From: Chrysogorgia sp. JL179-B06
Taxonomy: Eukaryota; Cnidaria; Anthozoa; Scleralcyonacea; Chrysogorgiidae
Length of the DNA: 64,000 nt
Assembly: GCA_035772405.1 (NCBI GenBank)
Contig: JAYKKM010000471.1
Span: forward strand, 2,434,501 to 2,498,500
Direction: 5' to 3'
Under the pieces are notes generated by a model. The model had not been told where the DNA came from. It worked only from the letters and a program-made list of their open reading frames with translations, and made no database searches. Every line of letters begins with the position of its first letter. Position 1 is the stretch's first letter. The translations under genes were made by a program, and so were the position numbers. This document shows, one piece after another, positions 46,793 to 54,897 of this stretch.

Positions 46793-49700
46793 TTAGTCCG
46801 TTTGTTCACTATTTTCAGCGTTTGTCGCCTCGCCTCTCACTTCAATGTTTTTGTGACCATACGCGTAGGAGTCAATACCATTTTCTAAAAGGTATCGTTT
46901 ATCATCAAAACAGGATAGCGACACTTTATTAATTTCGTAACTACCGAGCTGATGTTTGACACTTCTAATGGTCTTCATTGTGTGTCGCAATTGTTTCTGC
47001 TCAAGTAACACACTTTTGTAATCTTCGTGTCTGATCACTTTTTTAATTATATTCTTTCCAATACCTTTAGCGGTTTTCCCGCCGCCTCCACCCTCTTTCA
47101 AATAGCTGTACATTTTACTGCGCAACCCGACGAACTCGACAATTGGCGTTCCAGCGCACTCGTCCTTCATCTTCCCAATAACTTTCTTATTCTCTCTAAA
47201 AAAGAATGGGCTGTCTGCAGGATAGTCGCTATTGTCGAACTTTTCGCACTCCATCATAAAGTCGGAATAAACGTCGTCAGTTTTGATTGAGTACAACAGG
47301 CTGTCAGTGTCAGTGAAGTGCAATCTACAGGTGTCGCTAGAGTACTTTTTCATAATATAATTGTAGTGAAAATTATACATCAGCGTTTTACTCAAGTCTA
47401 GTATGCACATACCCACATATGCAGGTCTATTTAGTGTCAGCGTTTCTTTAACCTTATGGACAGCGACTAAGTTCTCGCTAAATATTTTGCAAGACACAAA
47501 CGTCGGCTTCGAGACAAGCTTTTTTAATTTTTTCGCAGTGGTCACTAATCTTACGTCCACACGCTTCCTCAAGTTTTCCATCGTTTTTCCGAACACACTG
47601 TTATTCATCAACTTGAAGAAGTCCTTCTCAAAAGCGTTCTTAGCCGCAGTTCTCTTGACTGTGTTAAAGTCGATGTACTTGCCCAACCACTTGGACTGGT
47701 CAAACTGCAGGACCCTGTGAATCTTATTGATTTTTAATCCAAGATCCATGTACAACTGCAGATTTCCGTAGTGACACACATACTTTTTTTTATCCATCAA
47801 ATTAGTCACCAGCTTCTTCACACCACCAACACTCACGTTAAACTTATTTTTGATTTTCGTGCAGTACTCCGACAACATGTCAACAGTTATCTCCATCTTC
47901 TCAGGAGCCAGCGGGTAATCGTTATGCAGGTCATGCAAATGGGCTGGGTACTCCAAGTCGACCTCAAGCAGTAGACCTTTTTTACTACCGTCGTGATACT
48001 CACGCAGATTAACCTTTTTTATTTCTTTCTCAGTCAACCACTTGAAGCCGCCCGTGGGTAGACTTCGACTCATTGCCCATCCGTACAAATTGTTGGCGTC
48101 AAGGTACATCAAATACTTCGACTCTTGCTCTTTGTCATACCCTTCCATGTACTTATTATTCGCCACGCCATGTCTGTTGCATATGTAGCTCACACCACCA
48201 CGCATACCTAGTTCTACAAACTGGAACATGTCAATGTCGGACAATAATTCAAGTTCTATTCCAGTCATCTTTAACATGGCATCCCAAGCCAATCCGGGCG
48301 ATGTGAAATAGTGGCAAGGGTCTAGTTTATACTCACGGTGACATGTCTTTCTAAAGTTCTCAAAAACGTCGGCAAGCAAGAGCACGTCACTTTTCAAATA
48401 CAGGTCGTGATACCCACCCATGTTTTCAACGTCGAAGTAGTCCCACACATTGCAAGCGCGCTCATGCATTTCTTCCGTAATATGCTCATCATTCAGAACG
48501 TTGTAAAAGTCCTTTTTGGAGGGTAGCTCGCATTCATCGAATTTATCAAAGGAGTCCATATAATCATAGGGGTAGACCCCCTTTCTTGTCATAAGTGTCA
48601 ACCCGTCATCGTGAAACACTTCTGACGTGTATTTGAAAGCGTCCCTTGGTAGGTTCTTCACCAAGTTGTCTAGACCACTACTCATGAACTGAAAGCTGTC
48701 TAAGAACACCAAGTTTTTTCCAAGCATGAACGCCATGTACTTCTCCATGTTGTTCGGTATCACGTTTATGTCTTGGCCAAACTTGCCAATCTCCTGCATG
48801 ATGAAATGACTATCGTAGCCACGTAAGTTATGAAAGATCACAGGAATTTTGTCAGTCAACTTAAAGTTCACATTACAATCGCGATGTGCGGACCCTCTGT
48901 ACTTACCTGACACGTGACAGTGGTCTCTCACTCTAACGTCAGCGCCAGTGTACTCAACACTGCAAATATGACAACTCTTGGCCTCGTCAAAGTTCTTCTT
49001 ATCGTCATCAGTCAGCACCATCTCTTTGTTAAAGTGGCTCTCAGATGTCTCTTTACAATATTCGACAATTTCTAACATCTCCCCAATGAACTTATTGACT
49101 GCGTTTTCACCGCGATACACTTTTACTGGCTTACTGTACTCATTGTCGTAGCAACAAACCAATTTATACCCATAACCGCAGTCAACGTGCCTCTGATAAG
49201 CGTTTGTGTAGCTACACTCGCTTGACAGCTTTGTTGTGTGCACCTTCTGTGTGATAGCCTCGAAATCTGCGTACACCACAAATGGTACGTTTAATTGTCT
49301 GCTAAAATTCTCGTATTTCACTTTCGCACCTTTTTGTGGCATTTTAATAGCTTGCTTCCCATTGATGACCAAACACACTTCAATATGACTTTCAAGCACG
49401 TCCGCGCGGGTGAAACACTGCAAACAATACCTACAAAAGTGCTTTCTCGCCTTATACTTTGTCTGACGGTACATGAATTTGTCGAAATCGCGAATGTACA
49501 CATAATGCTTGTTGCCCACGTCATTAGTTATCAACAATAGGTCCATATGGTCAGGATACGTATCCTTAGAAACGTACACAGGAAATGGCTGCTTATCTTC
49601 ATACCCAAAAACATTGATGCTAATTTCGTTAACCTTTTCGATCTTGTTGTAGTCTTTAAGTGTGACTGGGAAGTCAATTCCGTCATAATTCAGCTCACCG

Positions 49701-50410
49701 ACATGCCTAGCGTACTTTGACGTTCTATCAGAGTGTTTTCCAACAGGAAATTTGTGTGCAAGGTGACACCATCTAAAGCACTCGTTGTCACCCTCGTTAT
49801 TTACATTTATCAAACCCTTCATACTATTACGCAGCTCCTTTGGCAACGCAATGTAGCTACTCCCATGCAAAGGTCTATAAATAGCGACGTTGACGTAGTG
49901 CGCATCTATTTTGTCGATAGTCCATCCAGACCCCTCAGATAACCACCCAGCTATCCGCGTCAAAATCTGCTCCGACCCACGATTGGCAACGCCCTCGATG
50001 TCGTGGTCATTAATGACGACAAACGTTTCGCTGTTAAAGTAGGCAGTTTTGTATGTGGTCTTATTGAGTTCTAAAACTTTCTCAAAAGTGACCTTGACTG
50101 TCTCCACCACTTTCATTCCATTGGTCTCACCTAATTCACGTCTCAAAAGGTTAGTGACAGCACTTCTACTGCCATTTACCTGATTGATGTCTCTGTCGTC
50201 AATTACCTCGACTCCATAGGACCTTGTGAACCCTCTCAGTGCTCGATCCAACAGATGCGTTGGCGGTGCTAAGTCTTCTACAGGTTGTGTTTCTTGGTCT
50301 CTAAAGAAGCCGTGAACGTTGGTCGCTTCATCTGTTAGTGAATTGACAACGGCTGCACTCGTCTTATGCGCCCGTCTTTTTTTCAGCGGGTTTTTCGCAG
50401 TCTGACTCAT
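46793..50410 (-). CDS. polB: Protein-primed family B DNA polymerase (pPolB)
   Basis: The 1205-residue polymerase replicates the element from protein-primed ends. Visible parts: N-terminal Polinton-specific region; C2H2-like finger (about 325-346); ExoI 'FVVYADFEA' (376-386); an embedded zinc/HNH-like segment with 'CHIC', 'RDHCHVSGKYRG' and 'HRDCN' (480-512); ExoII 'FHNLRGYDSHF' (526-536); ExoIII 'YLKSDVLLLADVF' (671-683); motif A 'YLDANNLYGWAMS' (769-781); motif B 'KLMNNSVFGKTMEN' (933-946); motif C 'FTDTDSLLYSI' (1032-1042). Exonuclease and polymerase acidic residues are all present, so activity is expected. The ATG overlaps the upstream gene by four bases. Confidence 0.96.
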   Translation of the reverse strand: MSQTAKNPLKKRRAHKTSAAVVNSLTDEATNVHGFFRDQETQPVEDLAPPTHLLDRALRGFTRSYGVEVIDDRDINQVNGSRSAVTNLLRRELGETNGMKVVETVKVTFEKVLELNKTTYKTAYFNSETFVVINDHDIEGVANRGSEQILTRIAGWLSEGSGWTIDKIDAHYVNVAIYRPLHGSSYIALPKELRNSMKGLINVNNEGDNECFRWCHLAHKFPVGKHSDRTSKYARHVGELNYDGIDFPVTLKDYNKIEKVNEISINVFGYEDKQPFPVYVSKDTYPDHMDLLLITNDVGNKHYVYIRDFDKFMYRQTKYKARKHFCRYCLQCFTRADVLESHIEVCLVINGKQAIKMPQKGAKVKYENFSRQLNVPFVVYADFEAITQKVHTTKLSSECSYTNAYQRHVDCGYGYKLVCCYDNEYSKPVKVYRGENAVNKFIGEMLEIVEYCKETSESHFNKEMVLTDDDKKNFDEAKSCHICSVEYTGADVRVRDHCHVSGKYRGSAHRDCNVNFKLTDKIPVIFHNLRGYDSHFIMQEIGKFGQDINVIPNNMEKYMAFMLGKNLVFLDSFQFMSSGLDNLVKNLPRDAFKYTSEVFHDDGLTLMTRKGVYPYDYMDSFDKFDECELPSKKDFYNVLNDEHITEEMHERACNVWDYFDVENMGGYHDLYLKSDVLLLADVFENFRKTCHREYKLDPCHYFTSPGLAWDAMLKMTGIELELLSDIDMFQFVELGMRGGVSYICNRHGVANNKYMEGYDKEQESKYLMYLDANNLYGWAMSRSLPTGGFKWLTEKEIKKVNLREYHDGSKKGLLLEVDLEYPAHLHDLHNDYPLAPEKMEITVDMLSEYCTKIKNKFNVSVGGVKKLVTNLMDKKKYVCHYGNLQLYMDLGLKINKIHRVLQFDQSKWLGKYIDFNTVKRTAAKNAFEKDFFKLMNNSVFGKTMENLRKRVDVRLVTTAKKLKKLVSKPTFVSCKIFSENLVAVHKVKETLTLNRPAYVGMCILDLSKTLMYNFHYNYIMKKYSSDTCRLHFTDTDSLLYSIKTDDVYSDFMMECEKFDNSDYPADSPFFFRENKKVIGKMKDECAGTPIVEFVGLRSKMYSYLKEGGGGGKTAKGIGKNIIKKVIRHEDYKSVLLEQKQLRHTMKTIRSVKHQLGSYEINKVSLSCFDDKRYLLENGIDSYAYGHKNIEVRGEATNAENSEQTD

Positions 50411-50988
50411 TGGCTTCTATATACACTACACTTGTTTTTTTTCCTAAACCACTCGTCGTAGTAATTGTCGCCACTTTCGCACCATCCTAGCTTTGGGTAC
50501 ACCACCCCAAACAAATTATCGTCGAACTTCTCTTTCACCTTCCCGTCTTTGAGGTCTGACACCTTCTTGAGTGTCTCGACTCGTCTTCTATGACACAACC
50601 TAATAATGTAGTATCCATATCTGCTGACATTTCTACCCTTTATCAAATTGCATGAGTGCAGCACATTGACAACTTTCAGGAAGTCCTCTTTTATCAACTC
50701 AAGGTGCTCACCCTTCACAACGTTCCGTAGTCTCCTCCCCATCCACCAAGACCGTTTGTGAACGCTTTTTAACCGAGTGAGTCTCATGTCGCTGTAACTC
50801 TGAGTGTAACCCCATTCGATGTCGCCACACTTTGGACATGCGTACCCACCGCAACCAGTTAGATGTTTCACAACGTTGCAATCTGAGCAGTAGTAAATTC
50901 CGAAGGTGTTTCCACACTCAATTTGCGTCTCACTCGCGATTTCGTCAATTGTGTAACCATAGCTCATCTGCCTCATAAGTTTGTCCAT
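50407..50988 (-). CDS. Zinc-ribbon protein, possible late transcription factor
   Basis: A 193-residue protein directly upstream of the polymerase and overlapping it by ATGA. Near residues 33-60 it has two Cys pairs, 'YYCSDCNVV' and 'GGYACPKCGDIEW', a zinc ribbon like those of TFIIB/VLTF3-type transcription factors. The remainder is basic with a helix-rich 'LEDFLKVVNVL'-like stretch (actual 'KEDFLKVVNVLHSCN') and Trp/Tyr-rich C terminus. VLTF3-like factors occur in related viruses, but I see no decisive second motif. Function is inferred only. Confidence 0.6.
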   Translation of the reverse strand: MDKLMRQMSYGYTIDEIASETQIECGNTFGIYYCSDCNVVKHLTGCGGYACPKCGDIEWGYTQSYSDMRLTRLKSVHKRSWWMGRRLRNVVKGEHLELIKEDFLKVVNVLHSCNLIKGRNVSRYGYYIIRLCHRRRVETLKKVSDLKDGKVKEKFDDNLFGVVYPKLGWCESGDNYYDEWFRKKNKCSVYRSQ

Positions 50989-51016
50989 CGCTTATACTAC
51001 TCCAACATATTTTTTT

Positions 51017-51436
51017 TCACCGAACTAGCACCCACGCTACTATTCCACTACCCAAGCCTAACGCGCTAACAAACAATAATTGGTATTCCTTCATTTCCGC
51101 ACTTGGTTGGTAGTAATCCGCAACCCTCGGGAGGTCAGTGAACACTCGTCCGCTGTACTGAATGGTCATTACGCTTCTAAGTTCTTCCAACGCGTGGTTT
51201 GTGTCATTGATGTCAGCATTAGCGTCAGAGAGCCGTTGTCGCAAACGCTGGATCTTATCTCTCTTGGCGACTTCGTTTTCAGACCACGCTTCTTTCGCGC
51301 TGGCTAGCTGCTCCAACGCGTGGTTGTGTCTTTCCATCTCAGCTTCATAACCTGTGTGATTAAACTTTGAAAACATAAAGCCAGCGCCTGCAAAAGCCAC
51401 TGCATTAAATATCCCTCCAGCCACAACGCTCACCAT
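51017..51436 (-). CDS. Small two-TM coiled-coil Polinton protein
   Basis: 139 residues: an N-terminal hydrophobic helix ('IFNAVAFAGAGFMF', 1-25), a charged coiled-coil region (30-100, 'HNHALEQLASAKEAW', 'QRLRQRLSDAN'), a 'YYQPSAEMKEYQLLF' segment, and a C-terminal membrane helix ('ALGLGSGIVAWVLV'). I recognise this layout as one recurring in cnidarian Polintons next to the two genes that follow. It is probably a virion membrane or internal scaffold component; no enzyme motif is seen. Confidence 0.7.
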   Translation of the reverse strand: MVSVVAGGIFNAVAFAGAGFMFSKFNHTGYEAEMERHNHALEQLASAKEAWSENEVAKRDKIQRLRQRLSDANADINDTNHALEELRSVMTIQYSGRVFTDLPRVADYYQPSAEMKEYQLLFVSALGLGSGIVAWVLVR

Positions 51437-51440
51437 TAAC

Positions 51441-51677
51441 TTACGTTGATTTGAATGGATCTGTCGGTATCCACTTTTTTGATTGCATCCATTTTACTAA
51501 CAGCGTTCCTGCACCAACAGCTGCAGCAAGTTTCACTGTGCCTTTAACTGTCTCTGGTGTTCCCAATGGTTCTCCCAAAGCCTTTTTAGAAATCATACTC
51601 ACCGCCACAGCACCAGTCGTAACAAGTAGTGCGTCGTACAGCTCGCTCATAAGTTCTTTTCGATCGATCGCAGCCAT
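51441..51677 (-). CDS. Small hydrophobic Polinton protein
   Basis: About 78 residues from the ATG at 51677; an upstream in-frame ATG at 51704 would add nine and overlap the next gene. The inner start is preferred because tgtatat lies just before it, as in other genes of the element. Two weak membrane helices ('LLVTTGAVAVSMIS', 'LAAAVGAGTLLVKW') flank 'GEPLGTPETVKGTVKL', and the end reads 'KWIPTDPFKS'. Similar small proteins recur in cnidarian Polintons. Role unknown. Confidence 0.7.
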   Translation of the reverse strand: MAAIDRKELMSELYDALLVTTGAVAVSMISKKALGEPLGTPETVKGTVKLAAAVGAGTLLVKWMQSKKWIPTDPFKST

Positions 51678-51700
51678 ATATACATTGTCGTGTGTTTTGT

Positions 51701-52045
51701 TCAAGAATCAAATGTGTCAAGTGTTGGACGACGAGTTCTACAACTTTCTGACACAGCTGGTGTAGTACTCACAGGCTCTAGTCGTGTCTCTTTTTCACTG
51801 CTAATTGTGTACCATAACGAAGCACCAGCGATGATTACACCAAGTGTTCCGACAACATATCCATAACCCCACTCACCACCCTGTTCTTCGTTGACTATCA
51901 TTTCACGCATTTTTTTTTCTTTCGCAGCTTTCGATATCTCAGCCAACTTTTTACCAGCAGCGACGCGCTTTGGGTCCTTTACCTTAACACTTTTCACATC
52001 AGCTGTGATCTTAGCGTCGACAGCCGTCTGTGAGTCTTCAACCAT
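51701..52045 (-). CDS. Basic single-TM Polinton protein
   Basis: 114 residues: Lys-rich N half ('VKDPKRVAAGKKLAEIS', then 'KAAKEKKMREM'), a membrane helix ('YGYVVGTLGVIIAGASLW', about 61-78) and a Ser/Thr-rich tail. The basic half could contact DNA or capsid. It heads the leftward group that ends with the polymerase; the region upstream is the promoter shared with 52177. Confidence 0.68.
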   Translation of the reverse strand: MVEDSQTAVDAKITADVKSVKVKDPKRVAAGKKLAEISKAAKEKKMREMIVNEEQGGEWGYGYVVGTLGVIIAGASLWYTISSEKETRLEPVSTTPAVSESCRTRRPTLDTFDS

Positions 52046-52176
52046 CTAATACACTATCACGTGTTATCTTACTCACAGTTGATCTCACAAGTGCCTCACA
52101 GTTGACCTCACAGGTATCTCGCAGTTCCAGACCAAACGCACTAAAAAATTAGGATTTTTTCTGGGAGTATAACATA
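52046..52176. promoter_or_regulatory. Divergent promoter region with 23-bp repeats
   Basis: This 131-base gap between divergent genes has two full direct repeats, 'tcacagttgatctcacaag' (52073) and 'tcacagttgacctcacagg' (52096), and a third partial copy ('tcgcagttccag', 52119). They are evenly spaced, as expected of binding sites. Confidence 0.5.
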
Positions 52177-52947
52177 ATGACTCAAGTCCAAGACATCGCA
52201 GAAGAGATGACTCAAGACCAAGCCCGCCAAGAAGAGGAGATCGACGCAATGCGGAGAATGTCCTTTGTCGACGTGTCTACCCCACAAGGCGCCTCTGGAC
52301 CCAACGTCTTAAAAGGGTACTCGCAAGTCTTCAAGTTGTGCGACCCCGATCGTAAAAACGAAGAGGTGTCGAGACAATTTGGTGCCCAGATTCTCTACAC
52401 AAAGTTCGCTCATGAGGCTTGGGTCGGGCTTGATGAAGTTAGAGCCAACAGGATGGTTAACGAACTAGCCAAGATGATCCCTGTGTGGTGTTACTCACCA
52501 TTCAAACGTCTTACGCTAGCGAGTGACCACTACTTGAGCAACCCTTGCGAGTCCACCGCTACGCTACTCGGTAACTACCTCGAAGTGTTCTTGGCGACCC
52601 TTCTATGGAAACCATGCTCAACCAAACTCAAAGCGTGGCTACACCTCGCCGCAAACTGTGACGTTAACGTTTGTAGGGTGGGGTGTAACGAAATACTGAG
52701 TGCGGGCGATATTATGAGTCACATACTCTCAGACGCTCACCTGGATTTTGTGCACGGCGGCGCGTCGTACAATTGTTACCCATGTGGTGTGGTTACCAAC
52801 AACCCAATGCATCGCTCAAGACACGAGAGCTCGAGGTCCCATCTTAAAAACCTAGAGCTTCAGCGGATATTTAACAACGAGCAACAGTTGCCGCAAGAGG
52901 GGAGAGCATTTCTCTGGAGGTATAGTAACCATGAAGAAAGTTGGTAA
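52177..52947 (+). CDS. Unknown protein with Cys/His clusters, upstream of and overlapping thymidine kinase
   Basis: 256 residues with no family I recognise. The N terminus is acidic and Gln-rich (1-35). The C half has two Cys/His groups that look like degenerate C2H2 or BIR-like zinc sites: 'VCRVGCNEIL ... SHILSDAH' (about 169-188) and 'YNCYPCGVV ... HRSRHESSRSH' (about 197-220). Its last 17 bases overlap the thymidine kinase start, so the two are likely coexpressed. It lacks the His-Asp-Cys pattern of an adenain-type protease. Confidence 0.6.
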   Translation: MTQVQDIAEEMTQDQARQEEEIDAMRRMSFVDVSTPQGASGPNVLKGYSQVFKLCDPDRKNEEVSRQFGAQILYTKFAHEAWVGLDEVRANRMVNELAKMIPVWCYSPFKRLTLASDHYLSNPCESTATLLGNYLEVFLATLLWKPCSTKLKAWLHLAANCDVNVCRVGCNEILSAGDIMSHILSDAHLDFVHGGASYNCYPCGVVTNNPMHRSRHESSRSHLKNLELQRIFNNEQQLPQEGRAFLWRYSNHEESW

Positions 52948-53503
52948 ACTAGAAATCGTGATTGGTCCCATGTTTGCAGGAAAAACAACCGAGACTCTTC
53001 GCAGGTTAGTCACGTTAAGTAAATCAGGGCTCAAAGTCCTCTACATGAACAACGCAGGCGACACCAGGCGAACTGACCACACGTTCTCCACACATCGTCA
53101 GACCATTGTCGTTGGATCAGACAGTTTACCTGCGAAGTTAATCACCAACCTTCCGAGTTCTTCCGAGATAGCCGATTATGACGTCATCGGCATTGATGAA
53201 GGCCATTGGTACTCTGGGTTACTCCCAGTTATTCACGAATACATTAAAGCTGGCATCCACGTCATTATTTGTGGTCTCATAACAACGGAGCACTTAAAAA
53301 GACTTGGTGAACTCGACACGTTGTTCTCAGTGGCAGACGACATCACATTTCTAAAAGCGTATTGCGCCGTTTGTCGCGACACTTACGGAACAACTGTTGA
53401 AGCGCCATTCAATTGGAGATACAACCCAGGACCATCATTCGTTGGTGGCGCTGAGCAATATCGTGCAGTGTGCAGACGTCATCATCCTTCCACACAAAAT
53501 TAA
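52931..53503 (+). CDS. tk: Type II thymidine kinase
   Basis: 190 residues, the usual length for the family. It would phosphorylate thymidine to dTMP with ATP, supplying nucleotides for replication in non-dividing cells. Visible: P-loop 'GPMFAGKTTE' (12-21), Walker B region 'IDEGHWY' (88-94), zinc Cys pair 'CAVC' (145-148), the substrate lasso 'TVEAPF' and 'VGGAEQY' (171-177), and second zinc ligands Cys181 and His184. All key residues are intact. The kinase is not among the standard Polinton genes; capture from a host or large DNA virus is inferred. Confidence 0.92.
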   Translation: MKKVGKLEIVIGPMFAGKTTETLRRLVTLSKSGLKVLYMNNAGDTRRTDHTFSTHRQTIVVGSDSLPAKLITNLPSSSEIADYDVIGIDEGHWYSGLLPVIHEYIKAGIHVIICGLITTEHLKRLGELDTLFSVADDITFLKAYCAVCRDTYGTTVEAPFNWRYNPGPSFVGGAEQYRAVCRRHHPSTQN

Positions 53504-53742
53504 GGGTGTTCTCGGATACCCCACTTTTTTAAATTTAGACATTGGTCACATGGAGCGTCCAATGTCTCCCGTAGAAACATTTTTTCACACAGTGGTCAGA
53601 AGGTTTGTGAAATAAGTAGAGAAAGTCTCGCAGACATTTTTTACTGAGTTAAAAACGTCTTTAAAAAATGCTAGAGCAGTTGTCACTTCAGACGTCGTCT
53701 CAACAACGAGAACGAGCGCTAATTCGACTCGTCAGTCACTGT
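53504..53742. other. Convergent intergenic gap of the Polinton
   Basis: This 239-base gap lies between two converging genes. One plus frame (stop at 53613-53615, then open to 53800) is Ser/Thr-rich without an ATG ('SLSKKSLYNSVSRGYST'). It may be a decayed gene, but evidence is weak. Confidence 0.35.
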
Positions 53743-54510
53743 CTAAAAAGTCTCTTTACAATAGCGTCTCTCGTGGTTACTCAACGCTGATTTATTTTTA
53801 AATTTACGAAGGCAGTGAGAGCATTGAAACCCAACGTCAAAGAGATATTTTATCACTGTGGTGATAGCGTCATCGTATGAGTCGCACAACAACGTTAGAT
53901 ACCCAGCGGATTTATATCTGAGCAACAGAGACTCCTGCTCTTTGGACGTCCTACCTGTGCCACCTGGGTTCTTGAACTCAATCACAAGCCCGCTGTGCTG
54001 TCGGTTCGCATTGGCAATAATCAAGTCAGGCGTTCCACGTTGATAACCTTTTTTCCACGAATTTATTCTTTTACTCGAGGTGTCTTGATTTTCACCACAA
54101 GCAGCTATCAAAATAGCTTCTGGATAATATTTCCTAAGAAAACCAACGACTTTCGTATGAAGGTCGAACTCAGTGATCATTTTAAATTGATTGTGTTTGA
54201 GACCAACGTCAGCTAAACTTTTTCTAACGCTTGGCAAGACCTCTGAGTGCACCCACCTTCCAAAGTGTTTCGCACGCTCCAATTTACTCGAGAACGTCAA
54301 TGAGTAGACCCCAAGTTCGTTGATAAACGAGGCCTGCTCTATCTTCATTTTGCAATCAGGTTCGACGTGGTCGTTGACTGCATCTTTTGGTCGAGCGTAA
54401 CCTAGAGCACTTGCGACTTCTCTTGCTTTGAACCATACTTCACCGTTGTCCATGACCGTTGTGATTTGATGACCATCGAAGTCGAATAATCGAAGCGCTG
54501 TGGAGGTCAT
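53743..54510 (-). CDS. Bro-N / VRR-NUC nuclease / zinc-finger fusion
   Basis: 255 residues from the ATG at 54510, chosen because 'tataatatagtg' precedes it and Bro-N domains start this close to their first strand; an ATG at 54549 would add 13 residues. Residues 1-105 are a Bro-N domain ('EVWFKAREVASALGYARP', 'LGVYSLTFSSKLERAKHF'). Residues about 125-225 are a VRR-NUC (PD-(D/E)XK) nuclease with 'QRGTPDLII', 'LVIEFKNPGGTG' and a following Gln. The C terminus is a C2H2-like finger ('CSHCLRKF ... NHERRYC'). Likely DNA-binding nuclease; role in replication or recombination inferred. Confidence 0.85.
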   Translation of the reverse strand: MTSTALRLFDFDGHQITTVMDNGEVWFKAREVASALGYARPKDAVNDHVEPDCKMKIEQASFINELGVYSLTFSSKLERAKHFGRWVHSEVLPSVRKSLADVGLKHNQFKMITEFDLHTKVVGFLRKYYPEAILIAACGENQDTSSKRINSWKKGYQRGTPDLIIANANRQHSGLVIEFKNPGGTGRTSKEQESLLLRYKSAGYLTLLCDSYDDAITTVIKYLFDVGFQCSHCLRKFKNKSALSNHERRYCKETF

Positions 54511-54538
54511 CACTATATTATAGTCTCCTACAAAAAAA

Positions 54539-54679
54539 CTACTCGACATAGGTGTCAGGTTTTTTATAGATCTGGTTTGTTGTGTACCAATGCAGCAAAT
54601 ACGTTTTATTAGTCTTCAGTTTTCTACGTCGTCTGAAAAAGTTTCTAATGTTACGAGCCAGTTTTCTAAGCCAACCCAT
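54539..54679 (-). CDS. 46-residue very basic peptide
   Basis: A small ORF between the Bro gene and the MGACVS gene. It starts 'MGWLRKLARNIRNFFRRRRK' and continues 'LKTNKTYLLHWYTTN'. The N half could form an amphipathic cationic helix with a tetra-Arg run, like core or membrane-lytic peptides of adenovirus-type virions; this is analogy only. Its position in the leftward operon-like group, with a 9-base gap to 54688, supports it. Confidence 0.55.
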   Translation of the reverse strand: MGWLRKLARNIRNFFRRRRKLKTNKTYLLHWYTTNQIYKKPDTYVE

Positions 54680-54687
54680 TACATAAC

Positions 54688-54897
54688 TTAGGTCACGTCT
54701 CCTACAAGTCCCACAGTGTCTAATTCCGCGGGTAACATAATAGGTTCGCCATAAGTCTTTTTAGACCTCATACCAATCTCAGCGTGGAGCTCGAGAGTGA
54801 CGTCACCGCGGCCAAACGATCCACCAGCTTTGAACATGTGGTCAGTCGTTTTATTTATTTTATATATTTCACGTTCTTTTGAAACACACGCTCCCAT
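54688..54897 (-). CDS. Small protein with N-myristoylation signal
   Basis: 69 residues beginning Met-Gly-Ala-Cys-Val-Ser, an N-myristoylation consensus (Gly2, Ser6) with an adjacent palmitoylatable Cys. The body has no membrane helix. The ATG follows the fibre-like gene's stop codon without a gap. Probably membrane-associated; function unknown. Confidence 0.65.
   Translation of the reverse strand: MGACVSKEREIYKINKTTDHMFKAGGSFGRGDVTLELHAEIGMRSKKTYGEPIMLPAELDTVGLVGDVT

Noticed and set aside
47027..49942. Plus-strand frames opposite the polymerase gene
   Set aside because: They are antisense shadows of an intact 1205-codon gene and show no domain resemblance.
52177..52947. Adenain-like maturation protease
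   Set aside because: A Polinton protease is expected, but this protein lacks a recognisable catalytic His-Asp-Cys pattern; its Cys/His look zinc-binding.
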